From NCBI RefSeq assembly GCF_000787575.1, contig NW_012236506.1:4225-68224 (forward strand): a stretch of 64,000 nt of DNA, in the 5' to 3' direction. The position numbers and the translations under genes were made by a program. The notes below the pieces were generated by a model. That model searched no databases. It saw only the letters and a program-made list of their open reading frames with translations, and was not told the origin of the DNA. Below, in pieces: positions 10,715 to 21,763 of this stretch; the first letter of the stretch is position 1, and every line of letters begins with the position of its first letter. The DNA is from Acytostelium subglobosum LB1. Taxonomy: Eukaryota; Evosea; Eumycetozoa; Acytosteliales; Acytosteliaceae.

Positions 10715-12187
10715 ATGGACAATAGTTATAGACTATCAACACTACCTTTAGTTATAATTAGACATTTGTCTCAATTAGTAGAGGATGAGGTCGATAAACT
10801 ATGTTTATCACTTACTTGTAAGAGATTATATAAATATATTCAATCATCATTATTATCAATAGTTACAATTCCAGAAGAAGTAGATGTTCAACCTTCAAGA
10901 AGTTTATTATTTAATGGTATTGGAATCATTCCAAACAACATAACAGAGTTGATAATGTCATCGACATTCAATCAATCAATACCTAAAGATATGATACCAT
11001 CTTCAGTTATTACATTATCATTTGGATCAAGTTTCAATCATCATTTAACACATGGATCATTACCAATAATGTTACAATCACTTACACTTGGTGATGGATT
11101 CAATCAACATATTGTCCCTGGTGTACTACCATCTTCATTGACATATCTACATATGGGAGGCTATAATCATCCACTTCAATATGGAGTGTTACCCAAGTCC
11201 ATCACCAACCTACACCTTGGAAATACATTTGATCAAGTCATTAATCAAGTTCATCTACCAACCCAACTTAACAAACTTACTCTAAGTCATATGTTCAACA
11301 AACAACTTGAAGTCAATACTTTGCCTACCCTTCAAACTTTGATCACTGGCGCCATGTTCAATCAATCATTCATCCCTGGATCCCTACCAACTTCACTCAC
11401 TTTCCTCCAACTTGGAACAAACTATGACAAACAAATCCCAGTTGGTGTACTTCCTTCTCCATCATTGACATCCCTATCCCTCGGTTACCAATTCAATCAA
11501 ATAATAATCCAGGATAGTCTTCCAACTTCATTGATCACACTAACTTTTGGCCACTCATACGACCAACCCCTGTCGATCAACGTCCTACCTCAATCACTTA
11601 CTAGCCTAACATTTGGAACGTCATTCAATCATGCTTTTGAACCTGGTGTGCTCCCCAACAGACTTGTATCATGTACCTTTGGGTTCAAGTTCAATCAACC
11701 ACTACTCGTTGGATACCTTCCACAGTTACTCACCAACCTATCCCTTGGCTACTGCTTCAATCAGCCACCCTCCAATCTATGCCTGCCAGTCAATCTCCGT
11801 ATGATAGTATTCGCCAACACCGCACGTAATCAACATGTACGCTACCTAGATGTGTTGCCAATGTCTGTGCGACAGGTCAGACTCAGACAGACTGATCAAC
11901 ATCTGAGCATACCAAACAATGTACAGCGCATGGTATTGGACCTCTCAAGACAATCCACCATCCAAGCACTTGGTATAATCAACAATGTAATGACAGATAT
12001 ACGCAAGTCCAATGTTGGTGATCTTGAAGTACTACTTCCAAAAGAGCAACGTATATGCATCAGATGGTTGGACCCCAACTACATGATGGCTACCTTATCC
12101 AAACCTGGCAATCCAATTCCTAGCAACATCAACAACATAGTCAGCGCTGTCACAATCAATCAGTGGTTCAATCAAATAAAGTCATGA
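10715..12187 (+). CDS. F-box-like FNIP/IP22-repeat protein
   Basis: Single exon, 490 aa. The N-terminus (LPLVIIRHLSQLVEDEVDKL...CKRLYKYI, residues 9-42) has the spacing of an F-box. From about residue 75 to 370 run a dozen or so repeats of 21-23 aa with the core pattern LP.SLT.L.(L/F)G..FNQ.(I/L), the FNIP repeat family expanded in dictyostelids. FNIP proteins often pair with F-boxes or kinases; the repeats probably form a solenoid that binds a target. The first part of the gene uses many A/T-ending codons and the last third fewer. No partner can be named. Confidence 0.88.
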   Translation: MDNSYRLSTLPLVIIRHLSQLVEDEVDKLCLSLTCKRLYKYIQSSLLSIVTIPEEVDVQPSRSLLFNGIGIIPNNITELIMSSTFNQSIPKDMIPSSVITLSFGSSFNHHLTHGSLPIMLQSLTLGDGFNQHIVPGVLPSSLTYLHMGGYNHPLQYGVLPKSITNLHLGNTFDQVINQVHLPTQLNKLTLSHMFNKQLEVNTLPTLQTLITGAMFNQSFIPGSLPTSLTFLQLGTNYDKQIPVGVLPSPSLTSLSLGYQFNQIIIQDSLPTSLITLTFGHSYDQPLSINVLPQSLTSLTFGTSFNHAFEPGVLPNRLVSCTFGFKFNQPLLVGYLPQLLTNLSLGYCFNQPPSNLCLPVNLRMIVFANTARNQHVRYLDVLPMSVRQVRLRQTDQHLSIPNNVQRMVLDLSRQSTIQALGIINNVMTDIRKSNVGDLEVLLPKEQRICIRWLDPNYMMATLSKPGNPIPSNINNIVSAVTINQWFNQIKS

Positions 12188-12460
12188 TCTTTGATTGAGT
12201 GTGTATGTATGATTGATTGGAATGATTCCAGTGTGATCTTTAATGAGTGAATTGAAAGAACGTGTGTGTGTGTGAGAGTGTTCGCGATTCGTCTTTGTGT
12301 TCGAAAAAAAACAAACAATCAAAACGAAGCATTGACCAACCTTCGTTCGCTTCACCACCAACAACCAACACAATCCTTTCTCAACTTTGAACTCATTGTG
12401 TAGTACATATAAACAAACATATAACATATAATTAATAATATATATACATTTATATAAATA
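12188..12460. other. Spacer between the FNIP protein and LSG1
   Basis: 273 nt. It holds the short palindrome GGAATGATTCC near 12219 and AT-rich sequence just before the LSG1 start. I see no gene here. Confidence 0.6.
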
Positions 12461-14678
12461 ATGACAAAGGGAAAGAAACATGATTCTTTGGGTCGCGTGC
12501 TCATTAAATCCAGGAATAGGAAGTTGGGCAGAAACATCAATCAAGAGACCGTTGCTGTATGTCTTCGATAATGGACAATGAATAACAAGATAGAGACATA
12601 GACTGACACATGTACAAACATATATAGATGTATACAACTGATATAGATCCAAAGGATGAGAGAAAGAAGTTATATTCAAACACAGATATGTCGAATAACT
12701 TGGAGAACTTTTTGGAGTTGTCAGAGATGGAGCAGAGGGTATTCGAAGCTGAGAAGCAGAATGTTGTGGTGTTGATGAAGACTTCATCCACCGTGTTGTC
12801 AAAGGAGGAGAGAGAGATTAAGACTCTGGAGCACAAGCAGCAACTGGAGAAGAACAACCAGTTCTGGAACTCACTGACCATCCCCCGCAGACCATTCTGG
12901 GATGAGAACACCACCACCGAGCAGCTCTTGGCTAGCGAGAAGGAGTCATTCTACAACTGGAGAAGGTCATTGGCAAAGTACGTACATTACACATGACTCG
13001 GCCAGCGAGCGAACGACTGAGCGAGCGAATGAGTGTCATTGAGCGCGACACTAATACTCAATCAATCAATCAATCAATCAAACCTAGGCTGGAGGAGGAT
13101 AATGGTCTCATTATTACACCATTCGAGAAGAATCCAGAGGTCTGGAAGCAGTTGTGGCGTGTCGCTGAGAAGAGTGACGTGTTGGTGCAGATTGTGGACG
13201 CGAGAAATCCTTTGTTGTTCAGATCGCCAGACCTCGAGCGTTACGCCAAGGAGCTCAACCCACTCAAGTCCAACCTGTTGGTCGTTAACAAGGCCGATCT
13301 GCTGACAAAGGTGCAGCGCAGGAAGTGGGCCAAGTACTTTGAGTCCGAGGGCATCGACTACCGCTTCTTCTCGGCGCACAAGGAGCAACTCAAGATTGAG
13401 AAGCGCAAGCAGATCCAGCGACTGATTGACGAGGGTGCCGACATTGACCTCGACGAGATACAGAAATTGGAGAGCAAGCCAGACGAAGACAAGGAGACAA
13501 AGATATATACTCGCGAGGAGATATTGGATGAGTTTAAGCTTATTTGTCCCAAGCCTTTAAGTAAGTTGTTGATGGGGCATGGCATGGCATGGCAGGAGCG
13601 AGCCAGACACTAACCCTCGCACGCCACTCTCACTCATACAGCCGAGAACAGCAGGTTCCAAGGCAAGATCGTTGTTGGACTGTCAGGTTATCCAAATGTC
13701 GGAAAGAGTAGTACGATCAATGTGTTGTTTGGCGATAAGAAGGTTGCCGTTGCAGCAACTCCTGGAAAGACGAAATATGTACAGACGATTATATTGGAAG
13801 AAGAGGAGATTGTGTTGTTGGATTGTCCAGGTCTCGTATTCCCAACTCTATTGTCATCAAAGGCTGAAATGGTATGTGTTATGCAGGGCTACTCGATCAC
13901 TCAGTCAATCATGATCACTTACTCAATCAATCAATAGGTTATCAATGGACTTTTGCCAATCGATCAATTGAGAGACTTTGTTACTCCAGTGGACGCTATC
14001 TGTGAACGTGTCGCAAGGAGTTACCTTGAGGACATGTATGCTGTGGCACTTCCACTGCCAAAGGAGCATGAGGCCCAGGATAGACCCCCAACTGGTGCCG
14101 AGCTGTTGTCAGCCTACGCCTACATGAGAGGTTTCATGACTGTGCACGGTGCGCCAGATCAGTCGCGTGCCGCCAGAATCGTCCTGAAAGACTTTGTCGC
14201 TGGCAAGCTCTTGTTCTGCTCGCCACCCCCAGGTCTCGAAGCTGAGAAGTTCCAGAGGAAGACACTCAAGGCCAAGCCAGAGTCGACGAGCACCTCGACC
14301 ACGACCACATCGACCTCGCCCTCGGGTCATCAAGCGCCACCCGCCGAGCTCAAGAAGAAGGTCACCTATGATGTCAGCATCGAGAGCGAGAGCAATATGG
14401 ATGTACAGGAGCACGTGGTCGCCAAGACCAAGGCAAAGGGCAAGAAGAAGAGCAAGAACGTCATGGCCAATGCGTCAGACAGGTTCACCAGACCCATTTA
14501 CTATCACAAGGAGGAGACCATTGAGACCAGACTGCAAAAGTTGCAGTTGAAGGAGCAAGCACTCAAGGAGATGGCTTTGAAGCTGAAGCAAGATAGAGCT
14601 GCATCGTCATCATCATCATCAAGCACTAGCACTACTTCTACAACAACAACAACCAGTAGCAGCAGTGATCAATCATAA
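12461..14678 (+). CDS. lsg1: Large subunit GTPase 1 (LSG1), 60S maturation
   Basis: Five exons (12461-12556, 12628-12977, 13088-13560, 13642-13871, 13938-14678) give 629 aa. LSG1 is the cytoplasmic GTPase that releases the export adaptor Nmd3 from pre-60S subunits. The GTPase motifs appear in permuted order, as the YlqF/LSG1 family requires: G4 NKAD at 216-219, then G1 GYPNVGKS at 322-329 and G3 DCPG. The N-terminal IPRRPFWDENTTTEQLLASE block and LWRVAEKSDVLVQIVDARNP are characteristic. The C-terminus has a Thr/Ser-rich insert, KGKKKSK basic stretches and a Ser/Thr tail. The second intron carries five CAATCA-type units and an atypical GTACGT donor. Confidence 0.95.
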
Positions 14679-14681
14679 TCA

Positions 14682-14712
<31 letters not shown>

Positions 14713-15042
14713 CATAATCAACTTTGAAATTGAACGTCGTGTAATGTCAGTCGTCTCTGACGAATGACGAATGACAAAAGTACGTAATGACCCAAAAAAC
14801 GACGATTTTTATCAAAAGTTGATCATAAAAATGGGACCAAGGGTCTTCCTGAATTGTGGGCTCTGATCAATGGGACCTGAAGGTCCAATCGTCGGGGTTG
14901 CATAGAGTGCACTTTCAGACGATCATCATCAACATCATGATTACCTTTTCACCTTTGCTTCATTGTGTTCATTGAGTACAACAAACATCAGATAACAACA
15001 GATAACATATAACTTATACAAAGAGATAGATAGATAGATAGA
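14679..15042. other. Intergenic region, LSG1 / phosphate carrier
   Basis: 364 nt. It begins with a TAA microsatellite (14681-14705) and contains the stem-loop GGACCT-GA-AGGTCC at 14873-14886. Purine-rich sequence and GATA repeats (about 15026-15042) precede the carrier start. I see no gene. Confidence 0.6.
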
Positions 15043-16136
15043 ATGGTTGGAGCAACAATCAATGATCAAGGTCCTATTACCTTTAACAAGTTCTTGAGAT
15101 ATGGTGCCGGTGGTGCTGCCGGTTGCTGCTTCACACATCTGGTGGTAGTGCCAATGGATGTTGTCAAGACTCGTCTTCAGACTGATCCAATCAAGTACAA
15201 CTCTGGCATGGGTGCTGCTGCCCGAACCATCATCAAAGAAGAAGGTTCACTAATGCTTCTACAAGGTATTGGTGCAACAACAGTATGTATCCACCTTCCA
15301 CCTCTCACTCAATCACTCAATCAATCACTCACTCATTCAATCAATCAATCAATCAATCACGTGATGTTTAGTTCGGCTATGCTATACAGGGATTCTGCAA
15401 GTTTGGATTCTACGAGGTGTTCAAGAAGAAGTTTGGTGCACTGTTCTCTGAGGAGACTCAAAGGACCTATCGTATTCCAATATGGCTGGCGGCATCATCT
15501 GTTGCCGAGACCATTGGAGACATTGCCCTGTGTCCCTTTGAAGCTGTAAGAATTCGTCAAGTGTCCGATCCAAAGTTTGCCTCTGCAATGCTACCAGCAT
15601 TCAACAAGATATATCAAAGCGAGGGAATCAAAGGGTATGTTTGATTGATTGATGAGGCCTTGGCCTTGGCCTTGGGACTATCCCAGCCCCAGCCACGTCT
15701 CTGACACCTCCCCGCCTTCCAATCATGTAGACTTTACAAGGGCCTGTCCCCAATCATTCTGAAGCAGGTACCTTATACATGCGCACAGTTTGTCACATAT
15801 GAACTCGCCAATGAGTACTTCTACAAGAACTTGAAGTTGACAAAGGGACTGACAAAGAATGATTTGAGTGATGGCCAGCAGTTTGGTGTGATTTTGGGTA
15901 CTGGTGCAGTATCTGGTATCGTGGCATCGATCGCTTCACATCCTGCCGACACAATCCTCTCAAAGATCAATCAAGAAAAGACTGACGAAGGTGTTGGACG
16001 TGCCATTGGCAACATTGTACGACGACTTGGTGTTCGTGGACTGTTCCTCGGCTTGCAAGCAAGATGTGTAATGGTGACCACACTTGTTACCATTCAATTC
16101 TGTATCTACGATGGCATCAAGCTGTTGACAAAGTAA
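15043..16136 (+). CDS. Mitochondrial phosphate carrier (SLC25A3/Mir1 type)
   Basis: Three exons (15043-15282, 15372-15634, 15731-16136) give 302 aa, normal for a mitochondrial carrier. Three repeats are visible with the signature PX(D/E)XX(K/R): PMDVVKTRLQ, PFEAVRIRQ and PADTILSKIN. Inner-membrane Pi/H+ symport is inferred from CCFTHLVVVPMDVVKTR, IQGFCKFGFYEVFK, DIALCPFEA and PIILKQVPYTCAQF, which match the phosphate-carrier subgroup rather than ADP/ATP or dicarboxylate carriers. It is convergent with the TFB1M gene, 173 nt apart. The first intron is almost wholly CAATCA/CACTCA repeat. Confidence 0.93.
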
Positions 16137-16243
16137 AGTAAACGTAAAGTAAAGTTAATGTGATACTTTAGCGCAAAGGGAGAGTACATCTCGCGAGTCC
16201 TGCCCTCCTTCACTTCAATGTATTGTTCGGTGGTCCACCAAAT

Positions 16244-16279
16244 TTCCAGGCCAGGTCTCGCATGACCCTGGCCTTGGAA
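16244..16279. other. Stem-loop in the convergent spacer carrier / TFB1M
   Basis: GGCCAGG (16249-16255) pairs perfectly with CCTGGCC (16267-16273), and the flanking bases extend the stem with one bulge. It is the most GC-rich element of this 173-nt spacer and could mark 3' ends of either transcript. Confidence 0.4.
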
Positions 16280-16309
16280 TGGAAATCACGTGATCAATCA
16301 ATCAATCGA

Positions 16310-17716
16310 TTAGGACTTAACAATGGTGTCCTCTTCCTCGTCGTCGTATTCATCTTCGTATGTGTTGTCGATGTTGTCTCCAGTGTTGTCATTGATTGGC
16401 TCACCGGCCAGGACATGGGCATTCTTGAAGATGGATGGCATAGTCTCTTTGAGTGACTGTAGGTATATCTTCTGATCCTCCTTGCTCAACTTTTTGAAAT
16501 CCTCCACCTTCTTCTTCTGCTTCTCAATGCGCTCCTCCTGCTTCTTGACCCTCTTCTCCTTCTTTAGCTCTGATCTCAGCCATTTGCCATCATTCCTAAA
16601 TGACAACATATCAATCTCCTTCTTTCCAGGCCAATCCACAAATCGATTAGACAGTGCCACCAACTCCTCGATCGTCAAGTTCTGTGGTCTCTTCATTGGA
16701 TCTATTCCACCAATCAATGATTCTGATCCATTACCCAATGTCCTGTTATGGTCGAATGATTGAATGAGTGATTGATTGATTGATTGATTGAGTGAGTGAG
16801 TGCGTGAATGAGTGAAGTACATACTTGATGGCATTGGAGAGTGTCTTTCTCTTGCGTGTGAATAGTTCTCGACAGATGTACTCGAGGTACTCTTTGGACT
16901 TGGCCTCTTCACCAAGAGGCTTGATCAATGGTTCTATATATACAACGCTTGCATCCACCTTTGGTGGAGGTACAAACACCTTCCCAGGTAGATCATACAC
17001 CACCTTTGACATGCACTCCTGTTGTACCATCACTGCCAGTCTACCATACTCTGGTGATCCAACTGGTGCTATAATCCTCTGTTTGTTTGATTGATCGATT
17101 GAGTTAATTGATTGAGTTGATTGATTGAATGAATGTGATGAGTGAGTGAGTGGAATAGTTCCATTGAGTGATCAATCGATCAATCGAGACTTACATCAGC
17201 CAACTCCTTTTGAAACATTAGTATCATCGGCACTCGACCAAACTCATAGAGACCAGTTCGAGGCGCTATCTGCCTGATCCATTTGAGCATGAGGTGTGTA
17301 CCGACGTTGAAGGGCAGATTACCAATGATCTTGACTTTGGATGGTTGACCCCAATCGACCTTCTCTGCACAGTTCTCTCTGAGTATCTTTGCCTCGTCGA
17401 CGTCCATCATGTCGCCCATCACCACCTTTAGACGACCGTCACTGGCCTCCTCCATCATGCGCAGTGCCGGGATGAATCGTCGGTCCATCTCAACGGCGAT
17501 CACCTTCTTGGCGCCCGAGTTGAGCAGCGAGCGAGTGAGACCACCTGGTCCTGCACCGACCTCTATCACCGTGCAGTCCTTGAAGCCACCAGACAGTTTA
17601 CATATCTTGTCCGTTATATTCATATCCAACAAGAAGTTCTGTGAGAGCTGCTGTTTTGCTGACAGACCATAAAGTCTGATCAACTCTTGAATCTTGGGCA
17701 TTGGTGGTAGTTTCAT
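16310..17716 (-). CDS. tfb1m: Mitochondrial rRNA dimethyladenosine transferase (TFB1M type)
   Basis: Three exons (17716-17195, 17078-16825, 16742-16310) give 402 aa. KsgA/Dim1-family enzymes dimethylate two adenines at the 3' end of small-subunit rRNA. Seen: the SAM motif EVGAGPGG (52-59), the acidic motif EMDRRFIPAL, and the catalytic NLPF at 133-136. The start PPMPKIQELIRLYGLSAKQ with QNFLLD matches the mitochondrial TFB1M branch rather than cytosolic Dim1, which points to 12S-type rRNA. Targeting is inferred because no clear presequence is seen. The C-terminus is longer than in animals: a Lys/Glu coiled coil and an acidic tail. Introns 17079-17194 and 16743-16824 both carry CAATCA repeats on the sense strand. 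Confidence 0.9.
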
Positions 17717-18479
17717 CTTCTTCTTTGTTTGTTTGTTATATACATATATTATATGTACTTGTGATTGATTGATTGATTGGTTGGTTGATTGATGTCAATC
17801 ATTCATTCATTCATTCAAACGAAACATTTGATAGTTTCATTCGTTTTCCTAACTTTTTGGCCCTACTCTCGTGACGTCAAATGTGTGAATTTACACAACA
17901 AGTTTATTTGATTGAAAGGAATAATTCCAGGTTGAAGTTTGAGCCCCAAACTTGATGGAGTGGTGCCAGTGTGTCTAGAGAGTGCGAGGGAGTGCGGTAG
18001 AATAGTTCGGAACCTCCTATTATCCAAGAGGGTGCAACCTAATTGAAACATTAAAAAGGTATGTACCAATGGGATTGGGAAGGTTTCGATAGTCTTTCCA
18101 AGTCCATCCAAGATCTCAAAGTAAACATGTTATAACCATAGTAAACAATTCAAGACTAATTTACCTGGGACGATAAATAAAATATGTATTAATGGAGATG
18201 TTGTGCTTTTTTGATTGACCTTGAGGTCCTAAGTGTAGTAGACACAAAAAAACTCCACAAGAAAAAATCGATATTATTCGATGAAGCACATTTGATTGAA
18301 AATCTGATCGACTTCTTTATCACTGTGGGGGTTTGAATAGATGATTATCCAAACTGTTATGGGCTAAAAAAAGATATTAATGTACAACCTTCACACATCA
18401 ATCATTCATTCAATCAATCAATCAAACAAACAAACTACAATTAATATATATATAATTATTACAAATAATAAAGTTAAGG
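17717..18479. other. Divergent intergenic region, TFB1M / VIT-vWA protein
   Basis: 763 nt. Close to TFB1M are CAATCA repeats (sense for that gene). Around 17930-18060 lies a non-repetitive, fairly GC-rich block with a perfect AAGTTTG-AGCCC-CAAACTT stem-loop (17935-17953), which might be transcribed. GACCT-TG-AGGTC lies at 18217-18228. On the minus strand a CCCATAA box (18363-18357) precedes a hairpin plus T6 (see findings). An 82-codon minus-strand ORF here is not convincing. Confidence 0.5.
18357..18363 (-). promoter_or_regulatory. CCCATAA box (DUSE-like), minus strand
   Basis: CCCATAA on the minus strand matches the core of the dictyostelid upstream sequence element found about 60 nt before small-RNA genes. 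About 65-95 nt downstream lies a 5-bp hairpin followed by six T (18267-18262), which would suit a very short RNA polymerase III product. A 7-nt match can occur by chance. Confidence 0.3.
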
Positions 18480-21139
18480 ATGCAAGTACTTAAATCAATA
18501 TTTGGAAAGGGATCATCATCAGGACCAAGCACAGGCCAGCCAGCATCACAATGTGCTCCACCAGATAACTACTCCAACTTGTTCTTTAAACGTTTGGAGA
18601 AAAAGACAATTCAACCATTCTGTGGACTGAACAACTCGACCACTCCACCATGCTTTGAGTTGACCGACCTCTCCATCGAGACGACCATCACCGACTCGGC
18701 AGTGGTCTCTGTCTGGACACAGCGCTACAAGAATGGCAACACCTCGCCAGTCGAGGCCAAGTACCAGATGCCCCTCGCGCCCCAGTCGGCCGTGTCGCGC
18801 TTCGTCGTCACCTACGACGACCAGGTGCTTATCGCCAAGATCAAGGAGAAGGAGGCCGCCCAGAACAAGTACTCGGACGCCATCGCCAGCGGCAACCAGG
18901 CGTTCATGGTCGAGAAGAATGACAATGGCACGTTCACCACGATGATTGGCAACCTGCCCCCCACCAAGGAGGTCACCGTCACGCTCACCATCGTCTCGGA
19001 GATTGGCACCTACAACGACGAGTACTACTTTGCCCTGCACCGCTACATGTTCCCAACCAAGCGCTTCAAGCTCGAGTTTAGCCTCGATGTCCAGCTGTCC
19101 TCGCCCATCCAAGGCGTGCACGTGTTCAACTACGACACCACCGAGTCAATGGTCGATGGCAAGCGCGCCAAGATCAGTCTGGTGCACGATGGCTCTATCA
19201 CCAAGAACCTGATCGTTGTGATCAAGCAACAGGACAACACAGACCGTCCCGCCTACTTCCTGGAGAAGTCGCCCACCAGCTCGACATACGCACTCGGCGT
19301 CAACTTCTACCCACAGCTGACCATCTCGGCCGACGAGGTCGACCAGCGCTCCGAGTTCATCTTCCTGCTCGATTGTTCGGGCAGTATGTCAGGTGGCGCC
19401 ATCGCCAAGGCCAAGAGCGCACTGGAAATCCTCATGCGTGCCCTCACGGAGAAGTCTAAGTTCAACATCTGGCTCTTTGGATCATCCTACAAGTCTCTGT
19501 TCCCAGAGTCCAAGCTCTACAACGATGAGAGTCTCGACGCTGCCGCAGCCTACATCACCCAGATCGATGCCAACCTTGGTGGCACTGAGCTCCTGCCACC
19601 CATCCAGGCCATCCTCAAGAATGAGTATGATCCACAGTACCCAAGACAAGTGTTCATTCGTAAGTATCCCCTCAAGCATGATTGATTGAACGTGCCAAGC
19701 AGGAATACTAACATCACTCACTCACTTCCTCACACATAGTCACTGATGGAGAGGTATCACAGAGAGACGAGCTGATTGACTTTGTTGGAAAGGAGGCCAA
19801 CACAACTAGGATCTTCACTTTGGGTATTGGAGGCGGTGTTGACCGCGAGCTGGTCACTGGTCTGTCGATGGCCTGCAGAGGCTACTTTGAGTTCATCAAT
19901 GACAACGCTCAGATGGAGACACAGGTGATGAAGCTGATGAGCACAGCCATGGAGCCAACAATCTCCAACATCAAGGTGGACTGGGATGGCTTGGACCTGA
20001 CCCAGGCACCCTCCAACATCAGACCAGTGTTCAACCACGAGCGTCTGATGATCTATGCACTGGTCAACTCGCAGCCCAGCACCACCACCAAGAAGCTAAA
20101 GGTCACCGCCGATGGCCCCACCGGCCAGACACTCACCTACGAGATCGACGTGGACTTTGAGCAGGTGTCTCGCGCCTCTGACTCGCTCCACACACTCACT
20201 GCCAACATGATCATCCACGATCTCGAGGAGAAGGAGCGCAAGCAGCCCGCTACCAAGGCCGAGTGCAAGGAGAAGATCATCGCACTGGGCAAGAAGTACC
20301 ACCTCATCTCCTATCACACATCATTCGTTGTGGTGGCCGAGTCGTCCACACCAGTTGAGGACACGATGGTCGTTGTCGATGTGATCAAGCCAACTCCCAT
20401 TGTCCAGCCAAGACCACCCAGCATGCCAATGCCATATCAATCGAGCAGTATGGCCTACGGCGGCGCCGTTCCCGCCCCACCACCCACCTTTAGCTCGGCA
20501 CCTCGCGCGCCAGGCGGCATGCCACCACAGCGCTCAATCAGTCCCTGTCCACCACCCCCACCCATGTCTGGCGGTCCACCCCCTCCACCACCAACTTCAT
20601 CAACCTCATACATGATGGACAGCTGCATGGACGACCTCGCTGAGGAGTGTGAGAAGCTCAGCTGCATCTCTGCCGACAAGAGCTTGGACATGATGAGTGC
20701 GCCCCGCGCACCAGCCCCTCAAGGCCTCTTCAGAAAGAAGGAGATGTCCGCAGAGAGAGAGTCATCCAAGCAGAAGATCTCCTTCTCATCATCGTCCTCA
20801 TCATCATCATCGATCAAGGATGAGAAGAAGAAGAGTGTGACGCCATCATCCAGTGGCGACCTGTTGATGGACTTGATCAGATCACAAAAGGCCAATGGCA
20901 GCTGGAATGCTTTGTTGTTCAGTGTTAGCGCCAGTGAGCCTGATGTATTGAAGGCATTGCCAGATGTCTGGACGACATTATTAGTGATGGCACGTCTTGA
21001 GAAATCATTCTCTGCCAAGAAGACGCAATGGGAAAAACTAGTTGTCAAGGCACAAAGATGGGTCAAGTCTCAGCTGACCTCTGCATCCATCATCGACCAA
21101 TTCGACGCACTCCTTGCTCAAGCCATGTCTGCTGCCTAA
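18480..21139 (+). CDS. VIT and von Willebrand A domain protein
   Basis: Two exons (18480-19659, 19740-21139) give 859 aa. Residues about 50-185 form a VIT domain (LTDLSIETTITDSAVVSVWTQRY... and NLPPTKEVTVTLTIV), followed by a vWA domain with a MIDAS metal site: DCSGSMS at 298-304 and LTDGE across the splice join. Next come a Pro-rich segment (PPPPPMSGGPPPPPP), Ser-rich stretches and a C-terminal block (LLMDLIRSQKANGSWN, then WVKSQL). This order is that of the VWA5A/PARP4-type proteins; the last block resembles the region next to the vault-binding end of PARP4, but there is no PARP catalytic domain. The only intron has a good branch site, TACTAAC. Codons are strongly C-ending, hinting at high expression. 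Cytosolic location is inferred from the lack of a signal peptide. Confidence 0.9.
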
Positions 21140-21763
21140 ACTCACTCACTTCCAGCAATCAATCAATCAATCAATCAATGTTGTTGTACAATAATAAATA
21201 ATAAATCATGCAAAGTGATCAAACACTCACGTTTATCGTCTTTTGCGCGTACTACCCCAACCACGCACCACAAGTTGGACGCATTTGGAAAACGACAAAG
21301 TGGACCACGAAACCGCTACGAGCCATCTGGGTTTGGATCGTAGGACAAACAATCAAACAGTGTTTGTGTGTTCTTGAGCTCAAGATGGTGTGTGTTTGTG
21401 TTTCGTTGGTGAATTCATTCTCTCATTCACACATTCATAATCCAGTTATCCTTTCAAACACACACATTCATTCATTCGCATTGAGTTGTTCATTTTGAAG
21501 TATGAATTGTAGAATGAGACAAGAGATAGAGAGATAGATAGAGATAAAGACCACACACACACACACACACACAACACATATCACAATCATTAATCATATA
21601 TATTGCGTGCATATTACAAGGATTATTCATACATTGATACATTACTTATCAATCAATCAATCATTCAAATAATCTCCAAAGTACAACTTATAATTTGACA
21701 ACAAACAGATATACAATAACAGAATATAATAATAGAATATAATTTATAATATAAATATAAATT
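21140..21763. other. Intergenic region, VIT-vWA / CSC1-like
   Basis: 624 nt. It contains a short CAATCA run after the stop, a CA microsatellite (about 21552-21573) and a very AT-rich 100 nt just before the CSC1-like start. A 96-codon ORF at 21208-21498 has no recognisable content. Confidence 0.6.

Noticed and set aside
12461-14678. Out-of-order GTPase motifs in LSG1 as a sign of rearrangement
   Set aside because: Circular permutation (G4 before G1) is the normal state of the LSG1/YlqF family.
17863-18111. 82-codon minus-strand ORF between TFB1M and the VIT-vWA gene
   Set aside because: No recognisable domain; the DNA has inverted repeats more like RNA structure than coding sequence.
21208-21498. 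96-codon ORF upstream of the CSC1-like gene
   Set aside because: Low complexity in the second half (Cys/Val and Ser/His runs from CA and TCAT repeats) and no family likeness.
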